The position numbers and the translations under genes were made by a program. Below the pieces are notes generated by a model that worked only from the letters and a program-made list of their open reading frames with translations, was not told the origin of the DNA and ran no database searches. From Symsagittifera roscoffensis (Eukaryota; Xenacoelomorpha; Acoela; Convolutidae), in assembly GCF_963678635.1 (NCBI RefSeq), contig NC_087067.1, forward strand, positions 50,770,233 to 50,834,232: a DNA stretch of 64,000 nucleotides, written 5' to 3'. This document shows, piece after piece, positions 1 through 10,438 of this stretch (its first letter is position 1; the number at the start of each line of letters is the position of its first letter).

Positions 1-689
1 TTAAAAATTGACATGAATCAAAAAGACAAAAATGCGCTGTAAAAGTACAGAAATGATAGATTTAGTTCATTTAATTTAATTTAATTTCTTTAAAATTAGA
101 TCAATTTGAATTTGAAATCATTTTAAATCAATATTTTTGCCTGAAACCTTGTTTCCTAAATCAATCTTAAACTATTTTTTTTCAGTTTGGTAGGGCTTTA
201 TTTTTCAAATTTTTTGAATTTGAATGGGTCAAAAAATGGATTTGAAAACTAAAATAAACTGTGTCCATAAACTCGGCAGCCATCATCGACAACGGTCAGC
301 AATTTATTTTCCGGTGTATATTTTTTGGTGTACAGTACATTACATCAGTATAAACTGCAAATGATCATAAACTATAATAAACTGCATTTTCCTCTTGATT
401 TAACAACGTCTCAAAAACACAACAAAAGCTTTTGCATGATTCACGTTTTTCACTTCATAAACATATGTTTTTTGCAATTAGGAAATTTTTTATTACCAAT
501 ACTGAACGCTGAAAGTTTAACCCATAAAAGTCGTAATCCGTAAACCTTTCAGCATAAATTCATTTTCAATTCAGTTATTATTATACCAGTTTGCACAATT
601 CACACCCAAGCAGAGCGAGTTATTTCTCTTTGCGGGATTTGAGTCAAAAACAAGGGTTAGTAGCGTGCCGAGGGGGGTGTTGGCAACCG
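1..689. other. AT-rich stretch, no gene seen
   Basis: Low-complexity AT-rich sequence with many short homopolymer runs. The open frames are short, show no recognisable domain and have no neighbouring splice sites. I see no gene or element here. Confidence 0.6.
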
Positions 690-990
690 CCCCCTTCAAT
701 TCTAGTAGCAAAATTTTTCGAATAGATTACCTTTTTGGTATAACTTTATGACATCCATTTTTGGCAGACCAATTTCTAAAGGCGTTTTGGCGCCAGTATA
801 ACAAAATTTGAGACTTTGAGAGAAGAGCGCGCGCCAAAAAAACGAGGAGAGCTAATTTTTTTAAAGGGCTCAAAACTTCATTTTTAGCCTGTTTTTTTTC
901 ATACGTTTGCAAAATAGGGTCAGTATAGTATATTTGGAGAGATCAAAAAAACAAACTGATTGACCTAAAAAAGGTCGACGTAATTTTCAA
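690..990 (+). repeat. Dispersed repeat family R2, copy
   Basis: This diverged copy belongs to a family recurring in the window at about 5160-5330, 8600-8763, 14320-14990, 21425-21640 (-), 23385-23660 (-), 45505-45560 and 53190-53430. Shared landmarks are a 'gcctgttttt' stretch, a 'GCCTGCGGCGCC'-like motif in several copies, and a tail reading roughly 'ctcggaaaatc..attggtcgacct'. No coding capacity is seen. It is probably an old non-autonomous element; class unknown. Confidence 0.5.
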
Positions 991-1639
991 GGCTTTTCGA
1001 AAAACCATATTAATGATGCACCGTCATGAAACACTTGCAAAAGTGTAAAAATTTCTAATCAAATAGCGCACACAATATTTGCAATCGCCAATTTTTCTTT
1101 TTTTCTCTATCTTCTCAGAAAATTTGCGAAGAAGCTTTGATTTCTTCGAAGGGTCATTGACCAGAGCTTGTCAAGATAGCCAAGTATTTGTTTAAAATTT
1201 AGCCAGGATTCTTAAAAACATCTCACAGATAAAAAAGATTGACGGAGGTTTGTGTCAATAGCAATAAGCTAACGAGTTTTGTGGGGTTCTATAAACTTCA
1301 ATTGATCGGTGTTAAACAAATAATTAAGACAACTCAAAACCTCCTATCTGACCTTAATCTTTACCCTAGTACTGACATGGCATGCGCACTACTAATGAAT
1401 CTAGCTTTAATGCCTACTTGTCAGAGAATTATGTGCTCACAGCTCGTACAAAATTATCACTTTTTCTACAGATGGAACCTATAAAAGTTTTTTGTAGAAA
1501 AAATGAAAATGATATTTTTATTACCGAAAATAAGTTGCACAATCAGTTTTGCGGGTTATCAAAAAGTAGCAGAAAATATGTTATTTTTTCTGGATAAGTA
1601 ACAAAAATTTTATCGACTATTTGGTTTCCTCAGGTTATT
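991..1639. other. No gene seen
   Basis: AT-rich sequence. Two overlapping frames of about 70-80 codons near 1239-1597 have no recognisable motif and no homopolymer-free codon pattern. I treat them as chance. Confidence 0.5.
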
Positions 1640-2235
1640 AATTCAACTTCCGAAGAAAATCACGGATTTTTTGCTTCTGGTGGAATTTTTTTGGAGAATT
1701 TAGACTTTTTAATTGGCTGTTTTTCACAGAGTTTTCTATACCAATTTAAATAATTTGATATTTTGAGCTCAAAATGCAATGACAATTTTTCCACTGTAAC
1801 TCTTTTTACTCCGGCTTTCCAAAAAAATGGAGTATTTATGGTCAGCGTGGTGTTTTTATTCAGTCAATTTTCGTCGATTTAAATAGTAGTTTTCAACAAA
1901 ATTTCTTATACCTTTTTGAAGATTTCGACTTTTTGAGAGGGATTTGGCCAATTTCTGGACAAAATTATGCGTGTTTTGAAGATTTTAGTCGAATTGCTAA
2001 GAGCGTAACGCGAAATATTTATGCGTGGCGAATTATCCCGCACAACAAAATTGTTCCAAATTGAAGTGAGGCTCGTGTTAATTTCGTACGACTGGAAACA
2101 AATTCACACTTTGACATTGTCCAACAATTATAAGTTTTCAATTTTTCTTTTAGCAAAAACGATTCGATATGAATTAGGGGACTACTGGACAGTCAGAACA
2201 GTCAAAGCATAGCGTGTGCTACCAAGTGAATCAAT
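1640..2235 (-). repeat. SINE-like repeat (R3) with tRNA-like head
   Basis: Read on the - strand, the end near 2235 carries 'TTCACTTGGTAGCACACGC', which resembles a tRNA D-arm / polymerase III A box. The body ('gactttttaattggc', then 'ttttgagctc') resembles the array at 15500-16850. Together these suggest a diverged tRNA-derived SINE family. No clear B box or A-rich tail was found, so the SINE label is inference. Confidence 0.4.
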
Positions 2236-2246
2236 CAAGTTTAATT

Positions 2247-2358
2247 AACTGCTCCAACTTAATTGCTCCAACTTAACTGCTCCAACTTAACTGCTCCAAC
2301 TTAACTGCTCCAACTTAACTGCTCCAACTTAACTGCTCCAACATAACTGCTCCAGTTT
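2247..2358 (+). repeat. 14-bp tandem repeat, eight units
   Basis: Eight head-to-tail copies of AACTGCTCCAACTT. Units 1, 3, 4, 5 and 6 match exactly; unit 2 has one change, unit 7 one near its end, and unit 8 is more diverged. There are no spacers, so it is a minisatellite rather than a CRISPR-type array. It abuts the tRNA-like head of the R3 repeat. Confidence 0.95.
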
Positions 2359-3088
2359 ACTTGTAACTGGATAAGCAAAATATAATTTTGTGATTGACGT
2401 TGCAAGCAAGCAGATTAAACAGCAAAATTGAAACAAATTTTTAAAATTTTTATTTTAAAAGCTTGATTGAGAAACTAAAAATAACAAGTTAAAATATCTA
2501 AATGGATACTCAAACATTCAAGATTTCGTCCCTGCAAAGACTATCTTTTGTCTGTTAGCTTAAAAGACGCAAGAAAGAAGATAACCAAAATATCGTAGAA
2601 ATGCAGTAAAGACTACCATATTTTGAAGGGCTTGCAAAATTTATCAGGATAAAAATTGAAACAAACTTTTTAATTTTTGGAATTGATTAATAGTAAAAAC
2701 TAATTTAGATATAATTAAGAGAAGATGTGACTCAATTTATTAGCTAACATTTACGAAACTCCCTTTTGATTTCGATTAATTTGTCAAGTTTTTCATTTTT
2801 TCTGCATGGCTTTTTAATTGAAACTTCTCCTTGACGTTTAATGGGCTAAAATTAGAAAATCAGATTCAATCACATCAGTTTCTCAAATAAGTTTGGATGC
2901 TATTCACATGGGCCAAGGATTGAATGGGCAAAACACTCATGGGCGAAGGCCCAAAAACAAAAACAACCGAAAATCAATTAAATAAACGAATCAATTGCCA
3001 TTGAACTAGAAGGAATAAAATGAAACATTATTCTCCTTCGTTAAAAACAAAGCACTTGAAATATAAAACTTGTTAAAAACTTGTTGAA
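2359..3088. other. No gene seen
   Basis: AT-rich unique-looking sequence between the 14-bp repeat and the start of the 3.44-kb tandem duplication. No domain, splice-site pair or repeat was recognised. Confidence 0.5.
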
Positions 3089-5036
3089 AATTTTGTATAT
3101 TTCTACCGTTTTATATTGGGCCAATATGATTTTTAAATCAGAGGAAATGTTTTTTTTCTTGCTTTTTTTCCAAATTTTGGAATGCTGAATTCTGATAGGC
3201 TGATTTTTTTTCGCGAAATTCAGTCCATCGCCTATTCATACCACCATAAATTTATTGAAACTATAACTTTGATAACTCCAAACAAAATACCCAACCTTGC
3301 TCTCTGGGTAGCGGACATCAATTCGACAAGGCTTGAAGCCGAATGGCAAAAATAGAGCTCTAAGGCCGAAAAAATAACATAACTAATTTTTAAGAAAAAG
3401 ATTAAGCAAGAACACGCATTGAAAATGAACAATTTGTTAGTTTTTAAGAGTATGTCATGCTATCACTATCTCATTCTCATCTTTAAGAACGTTGATGATG
3501 TTTCAAAATGTGAAAAAAATCACATTGTTTATTAAGTTTTTATTCTGCTTAATAAACTTTCAAAATTCATTCATGGCAAAAACCATGAAAACTCATGCCC
3601 GAAAAAAGTCCAGACTAGCTTCTAACAAAAAACAGCAGTTGTAATCGACCAAAAATTTTTTAAGCTTCATGAAAACCCTGCATAATAAATTTCATGGATA
3701 ATAACAAAATATATTATGTTTTTGTTGTCATTCCTCGCAATAACCACAAATAATTTATTATAATTGATTGAAAAAAGAATATTTCCAATTTTTTCGATAT
3801 ATCAATTTGATGCATTTTATTCAATTATAATCGGTTATAATAGATTATTTCAAAAATTTTTGTTAAGTTTGCCTGCAATTTTCAATGCAGTGTTTTTTTT
3901 AGAAAAAAATGCAGTTGCTTTTGATTTAACGCTCGTTGTTATGAGGAAAGTGCAGAAAAATTAGGTTTAATTCGGCCTAAAAATGTTTATATTGTTTGAA
4001 ACCTTTGTCCCTTCACAATTCCTTATGTTTTAATTTTTCGGCTCTTTTCCACTTCTTTTCACCCCACATTTCAAACTTTCATTTTTTCTTAGCTGTTTCA
4101 CGTGTGATTATGGCTAAACTCGTGATGATACGATCTAAAGTATGAAAATCTAAACTATGATTAAAGTTAGGGATGAAGTCCCCTCGGCTTGACTCTTTGT
4201 CTCAGAAGACCCTTTTTTCTGTGTAAGCTTTATTCGTATCATTGTTTGAATTTTCTGGTAATTTTGAGTTTTCTAACAGTTTCAAAAAAACTACCAGTCG
4301 ATCTGGCAGTCTGCAAAAAACGCAAAACTGGTATCGATATAGATTGTTCCGATCATCGAAAGAGTGAAGGAATCTTTGACCACGCAAGCACAGATAAAGC
4401 AGAGTTGTGAGAGAAATCGATAGATATATTGTAGGTTAAAAACCTTTTGTATAATGTTTTTGGGTGTAATATCATTTATTGTAATATAATAATTGATACT
4501 TTTTTCTCGTGGTCGTCCGTTCAAAAAAGGACTTACGCCTAAGAATACATTTAAAAAAATTAATTTTCCTCTAGTGTATTTGCTAATTAGGTTTGAAAAA
4601 CTTGTTTCTTATTGAAATCAAATTGATGACTCCACATCTTTGATTGTCCATCATTTGCCCAAAAAAGATTATGTTGCTGAAAGTTTTGCAACCCTTCACG
4701 AGCTTCAATATATTGTTTATCTTGAAAAGTCCACGAAGAGAGGAGTTTTGAAAAATTAAGCTGTTCGCAGGTGTTTTGATGTATTTTCAAAATTTTAGAT
4801 TGATTGATTGGTTGATTGATTAATTATGCTCTAGTGGGTAACTCCAGGTTGTCTGATTGATTGCTGATGACGGCTGCCAAGTCCAAAACGTAATAAGACC
4901 CCCCGAAAGTTTTATCGCTAAACAGCACTGTCAATTTGATAGTTGTTACCTCGCCATTTAGACTCATAACTCGTCAAATACCTTTGTAAGATTATAATCA
5001 AACAAACTCACTTCAGATTTTCTGATTTAACTCCAG

Positions 5037-5103
5037 CTGATTTGAAGCTACTTTTCATCCAAAACGATCCTCTTTTCATTTCAAATCCTTTTGGCAGAAA
5101 AAG
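5037..5103 (+). other. Candidate short exon (second copy at 8477-8543)
   Basis: A 67-bp segment lies between a pyrimidine-rich acceptor ('aactccag') and a consensus donor ('aaaaag|gtaagt'). One frame is open (starting DLKLLFIQNDPL). The copy at 8477-8543 keeps both splice sites and differs by one residue (Leu to Arg). No partner exon was found. It could be an exon of an unrecognised gene or a chance pair of sites inside a repeat. Confidence 0.2.
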
Positions 5104-5159
5104 GTAAGTTAAAATTCCATTTCTACAATTATATTTCTTTTATTTTAATTTTTTAAAAC

Positions 5160-6130
5160 ACAGGCTTGACAATAGTTGAGGCAGAGGCAGATTTAAGGGG
5201 ACAAAGAGGCGGTTTTTCTAAAAATATATTTACTAATTTTGTGGGAGGGAGGAAAAACGCAACTTTGTGGTCCAAAACGCCTCTTTTGAACCGTTTTTCA
5301 AACATTCGCCTGCGGCGCCAAAGCATGGTCAAAATAGAGTTTTTATAAACATTTGCTATCCTGTATGTCAATGAAAGTTTAATCAAGTTTTTTAATCCAA
5401 CTTTTCCTGCAACCAAACTTTATTTTAAAACAAGGACAGCCGGTAACTTTGCAAGTAGCACAGAATGTTCTGACCACAGTCTTAAAAAATGTAAGGAGTT
5501 TTTTTTTCAAATTGGTGTCTTTTTTTCTGTTTGTTGTGATTAAAAGATCTGAAGAAAAAAAGAGAAGCTAGGCATAATTTAGAGTCATAGTGGAACAGTT
5601 TTTAAAACAGTTTTTAAAGAAAAATGACTAGAAAAAGGAAAAAAATTGAAAAAAAAAATTCAATTTTTTTTTCGATTTTTTTTGCAAAATATTTTTAAAA
5701 TTTCAAGTTTTTGGTTCTCAAAATTGCGCTAAAAAACACCAAACACTACGCTGCCTTTACTTGAATTAAACAAAGTTTTCACCGCTTAATTAAGCTTAAA
5801 GATGCTGCATGGTAACCTTATTAGCTCGAAATTAGACCAAACCCCAATTTCAAAAAACTCAAACCGGTCTTACTCGACACTGCGAAATGTTTTCACATTT
5901 AATTTCGTTTGGATCACGACTGAAAGAGCTTTTATATGATATGTCACTCAAATCAGTCCGATGATTATGTGTGGTACCTGATTTTGCGTGCAAATTTAAA
6001 AAAATTAAAGCACATCTGGATACAAAATTCCTCCCCATTTTCAATGGTCGGAACAAAAATGTCTTTTTCTGAACATTTTCAATGGTCGGAGCAAAAATGT
6101 TTTTTTTTCTGAGATATATCGGCGCTATTA
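5160..6130 (+). repeat. Dispersed repeat family R1 (with R2 head)
   Basis: Related sequence occurs at 12469-13270 (duplicate), 23900-24790, 45500-46480, about 39900-40010 (-) and 51840-52205 (-). Shared pieces include 'agcacagaatgttctg', 'gagcttttatatgatat', 'aaaattgcgctaaaaaac' and 'tggtcggaacaaaaatg'. The 3' end repeats a 'ttttcaatggtcgga' phrase twice (6040-6100). No coding domain is seen; an old large non-autonomous element is the simplest reading. Confidence 0.6.
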
Positions 6131-8763
6131 AAAAACTAAATTTTACAAAAATTTTAACCCGCGTTTCAGTATGTTGTTTTAATTATTGGCACTACAAAAA
6201 CAAACAAGGGTCAATATCTCACGTCAGCAGACATTTTTTTGCGAACCACGTGTAGGCAAAAAAAACCTGTGAAAAGTAAGAATTAACTAAGAAGTAAAAC
6301 GAAAAAATAAAAATTGATCATTGCTGGAAAAACATGTATATGAGGTTGCAAAATTTAAGCAGAAAGTTAAGCAGAAATTTAAGGTCTGATTTTGAAGTGA
6401 AGTACATAATAACTTCCTTTAAAAATTATGAAGTAATCGACTCTTTAGGAAAAGAGCCACGATTAAAGATAAAGCAAAAAGTGGGAGTGAATAACAAGAA
6501 AGAAATATATGTATGTAAGGGTAAACCAATTTTGTATATTTCTACCGTTTTATATTGGGCCAATATGATTTTTAAATCAGAGGAAATGTTTTTTTTTCTT
6601 GCTTTTTTTCCAAATTTTGGAATGCTGAATTCTGATAGGCTGATTTTTTTTCGCGAAATTCAGTCCATCGCCTATTCATACCACCATAAATTTATTGAAA
6701 CTATAACTTTGATAACTCCAAACAAAATACCCAACCTTGCTCTCTGGGTAGCGGACATCAATTCGACAAGGCTTGAAGCCGAATGGCAAAAATAGAGCTC
6801 TAAGGCCGAAAAAATAACATAACTAATTTTTAAGAAAAAGATTAAGCAAGAACACGCATTGAAAATGAACAATTTGTTAGTTTTTAAGAGTATGTCATGC
6901 TATCACTATCTCATTCTCATCTTTAAGAACGTTGATGATGTTTCAAAATGTGAAAAAAATCACATTGTTTATTAAGTTTTTATTCTGCTTAATAAACTTT
7001 CAAAATTCATTCATGGCAAAAACCATGAAAACTCATGCCCGAAAAAAGTCCAGACTAGCTTCTAACAAAAAACAGCAGTTGTAATCGACCAAAAATTTTT
7101 TAAGCTTCATGAAAACCCTGCATAATAAATTTCATGGATAATAACAAAATATATTATGTTTTTGTTGTCATTCCTCGCAATAACCACAAATAATTTATTA
7201 TAATTGATTGAAAAAAGAATATTTCCAATTTTTTCGATATATCAATTTGATGCATTTTATTCAATTATAATCGGTTATAATAGATTATTTCAAAAATTTT
7301 TGTTAAGTTTGCCTGCAATTTTCAATGCAGTGTTTTTTTTAGAAAAAAATGCAGTTGCTTTTGATTTAACGCTCGTTGTTATGAGGAAAGTGCAGAAAAA
7401 TTAGGTTTAATTCGGCCTAAAAATGTTTATATTGTTTGAAACCTTTGTCCCTTCACAATTCCTTATGTTTTAATTTTTCGGCTCTTTTCCACTTCTTTTC
7501 ACCCCACATTTCAAACTTTCATTTTTTCTTAGCTGTTTCACGTGTGATTATGGCTAAACTCGTGATGATACGATCTAAAGTATGAAAATCTAAACTATGA
7601 TTAAAGTTAGGGATGAAGTCCCCTCGGCTTGACTCTTTGTCTCAGAAGACCCTTTTTTCTGTGTAAGCTTTATTCGTATCATTGTTTGAATTTTCTGGTA
7701 ATTTTGAGTTTTCTAACAGTTTCAAAAAAACTACCAGTCGATCTGGCAGTCTGCAAAAAACGCAAAACTGGTATCGATATAGATTGTTCTGATCATCGAA
7801 AGAGTGAAGGAATCTTTGACCACGCAAGCACAGATAAAGCAGAGTTGTGAGAGAAATCGATAGATATATTGTAGGTTAAAAACCTTTTGTATAATGTTTT
7901 TGGGTGTAATATCATTTATTGTAATATAATAATTGATACTTTTTTCTCGTGGTCGTCCGTTCAAAAAAGGACTTACGCCTAAGAATACATTTAAAAAAAT
8001 TAATTTTCCTCTAGTGTATTTGCTAATTAGGTTTGAAAAACTTGTTTCTTATTGAAATCAAATTGATGACTCCACATCTTTGATTGTCCATCATTTGCCC
8101 AAAAAAGATTATGTTGCTGAAAGTTTTGCAACCCTTCACGAGCTTCAATATATTGTTTATCTTGAAAAGTCCACGAAGAGAGGAGTTTTGAAAAATTAAG
8201 CTGTTCGCAGGTGTTTTGATGTATTTTCAAAATTTTAGATTGATTGATTGGTTGATTGATTAATTATGCTCTAGTGGGTAACTCCAGGTTGTCTGATTGA
8301 TTGCTGATGACGGCTGCCAAGTCCAAAACGTAATAAGACCCCCCGAAAGTTTTATCGCTAAACAGCACTGTGAATTTGATAGTTGTTACCTCGCCATTTA
8401 GACTCATAACTCGTCAAATACCTTTGTAAGATTATAATCAAACAAACTCACTTCAGATTTTCTGATTTAACTCCAGCTGATTTGAAGCTACGTTTCATCC
8501 AAAACGATCCTCTTTTCATTTCAAATCCTTTTGGCAGAAAAAGGTAAGTTAAAATTCCATTTCTACAATTATATTTCTTTTATTTTAATTTTTTAAAACA
8601 CAGGCTTGACAGTAGTTGAGGCAGAGGCAGATTTAAGGGGACAAAGTGGCGGTTTTTCTAAAAATATACTTACTAATTTTGTGGGAGGGAGGAAAAATGC
8701 AACTTTGTGGTCCAAAACGCCTCTTTTGAACCGTTTTTCAAACATTCGCCTGCGGCGCCAAAG

Positions 8764-9173
8764 TGGAACCTGATCTAAACTATATTTTATGATTGGATAA
8801 ATTAAATGTTTTACCAATGTAAAGTATTTAATATTAACCAATCACGATCCATCTAACTAACAACCCACTTATTTGTAAGTGCTGAAGTTACTTGTAATTT
8901 CAGCACCAGAGAGATTTGAATTTAACTTAGAAATTAGTTGGACTCTCCCGAGCACTTCAGCAGCCGCAATAAACCAGTATACCCTAGATCTATTGAGCCT
9001 AGCAGAGACTAGTTAAACAACCTGAGACTAGATAGTATAAGAGTAAGATTAGGATCGGTATTAGACTAAGAAGTTGCACGAATCTATCCGGCCGAAAATA
9101 AGATAGCGTGACGAGCAGACGGTGTACCCTATCCGAAATTACTCTATGAGTTATACACACCAGTCCTAACTCA
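8764..9173 (+). repeat. 5' LTR (410 bp)
   Basis: It begins TGGAACCTGATC and ends CCTAACTCA. I found no difference from the 3' LTR at 12055-12464. AATAAA at 8968-8973 is a candidate poly(A) signal. The last 150 bp (from about 'gttgcacgaatctatcc') are the part best conserved in the diverged LTR at 50302-50667. Confidence 0.95.
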
Positions 9174-9175
9174 TC

Positions 9176-9193
9176 TGGTGCGACCAGTGAGGC
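9176..9193 (+). promoter_or_regulatory. Putative primer-binding site
   Basis: The sequence TGGTGCGACCAGTGAGGC starts two bases after the 5' LTR, with the TGG expected for pairing to a tRNA CCA end. The LTR at 50302-50667 has TGGTGTGACCAAGAG at the same place. The tRNA was not identified. Confidence 0.6.
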
Positions 9194-9427
9194 ACATCCA
9201 CTATATCTTCACTAAACACTAATAGAGCTTACCGCACTTTTAAAAGAAAATTCCCCAACCATCCTTTCCCAGCAAAACCAGGAACAGCCCGTGAATACAT
9301 CAACCACCCCCAGCATACTAACACTAAAGAATTTTTAGCTATCACTTTACCCTCATTTCCACAATACACCTTAAACACCCCTCACGACGCTAACGAAACA
9401 CGCAACTTTGTAGATGAATACGTTTTA

Positions 9428-10438
9428 ATGCCCACTCTCTCTTGGACCTCATACTATCATTTCACTAACCCTCTTTGCTTACCTTTATCCAGCACTTCCA
9501 TCGATATAGAACGAAACAAAGACATGCTATATCGACTAACTACACCACTAACCGCTAGACAGTTTACTTACGTTGGATATAAAAAATCACTAAAAATACA
9601 CACTGCACCTAGAGCAAATGAATATACACTAGAATACTACGATCACAACATCATCAGAGCTAACCAAGATCAATTCTTAGACGACGATCGCTTCGCTAAT
9701 CCACAAATCACCGAGAAATTTTTCATCAAGACACCATATGTATTTACACTAAACATCTTCGACCGAAAGTTTGATCACATTATTTCAGAAGCACTAACAA
9801 ACACACAAGCATACGAAAGTTTTAAAGAACGCTTCCAAATCTTTTCACTAACCTTTCATTTCCTTGCACCACACGAAAGAGATTTGCACTGCTCACATGA
9901 TATTATGTTGCGCACTAAACAAACACATACATACAGTTACTATCGTTTCATCCAAAATCACTTTGACCTCCACACACCCTCTAGACAACCACACCATCGT
10001 TTTCAATTCATCAATTCAAAATACACTTCACCGTATTTCCTAAATTTCACATATTGTATTAAAGACACTAACCTCCATGGTATTCTTCGTAATTATGATC
10101 CCATAACCCAAATGTACATCTTCTGTCCCATCACCAAGACCTTCAACGCCGAAGAATCCCGACCCTTCCTTATCCCGCACGAGTTTGTACAACCTATAGA
10201 AATCCCAATTTTAGAATTCATCCACAACACTAAATTCAATCACAAATTATATAATCTAATCCAAAACACACCTTATGAGTTTGCAGTTGGCACTGAAGAA
10301 CTAACCACTATTAAGGCACTTCAATTGCTTTGGCCACTGCTTCAGACTAAAAATATCATCCGCATCTTAGCTAAACTACTAACAACTTCAGAACTAATTC
10401 ACGACATCTTCCCCCACGGTTTTTTCCCCGACGACTAA
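9428..10438 (+). CDS. Unknown 3' ORF of the LTR element, N-terminally truncated (336 aa)
   Basis: I do not recognise this protein family. The 336 codons align end to end with residues 267-602 of the ORF at 59936-61744 (-), with about 90% identity by eye, and both end in FFPDD. Many nucleotide differences fall at third codon positions. The frame stays open upstream to 9191, and homology continues to about 9221 (TNRAYRTF), but the first ATG is at 9428. Compared with the long copy, the internal deletion removes everything between the primer-binding site and about codon 195. The protein is rich in Phe, Tyr, His and Asn, lacks obvious membrane segments or zinc knuckles, and shows no RT, integrase or protease motif. 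A splice-donor consensus follows the stop directly. It may be an accessory or structural protein of the element. An intact frame in a gutted element is notable. Confidence 0.75.
   Translation: MPTLSWTSYYHFTNPLCLPLSSTSIDIERNKDMLYRLTTPLTARQFTYVGYKKSLKIHTAPRANEYTLEYYDHNIIRANQDQFLDDDRFANPQITEKFFIKTPYVFTLNIFDRKFDHIISEALTNTQAYESFKERFQIFSLTFHFLAPHERDLHCSHDIMLRTKQTHTYSYYRFIQNHFDLHTPSRQPHHRFQFINSKYTSPYFLNFTYCIKDTNLHGILRNYDPITQMYIFCPITKTFNAEESRPFLIPHEFVQPIEIPILEFIHNTKFNHKLYNLIQNTPYEFAVGTEELTTIKALQLLWPLLQTKNIIRILAKLLTTSELIHDIFPHGFFPDD

Larger units (their letters stand above)
3089..6528 (+). repeat. 3.44-kb tandem duplication, copy A
   Basis: The sequence starting near 3091 ('attttgtatatttctaccg') restarts near 6531 at a constant offset of 3440 bp. 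Long stretches match base for base. Visible differences are few: a C/T change in the 'gttccgatc' context near 4349 versus 7789, C/G near 4931 versus 8371, and T/G near 5052 versus 8492. The unit contains no clear gene. Its frames of 60-87 codons repeat in both copies only because the DNA is duplicated. Confidence 0.95.

Noticed and set aside
2247..2358. Regular 14-bp repeats that could suggest a CRISPR array
   Set aside because: No spacers, units directly abut, and the context is a eukaryotic genome.
3232..8841. Pairs of identical 60-87-codon frames at a 3440-bp offset
   Set aside because: They are identical because the DNA is duplicated. They show no domain, no codon bias and no splice partners.
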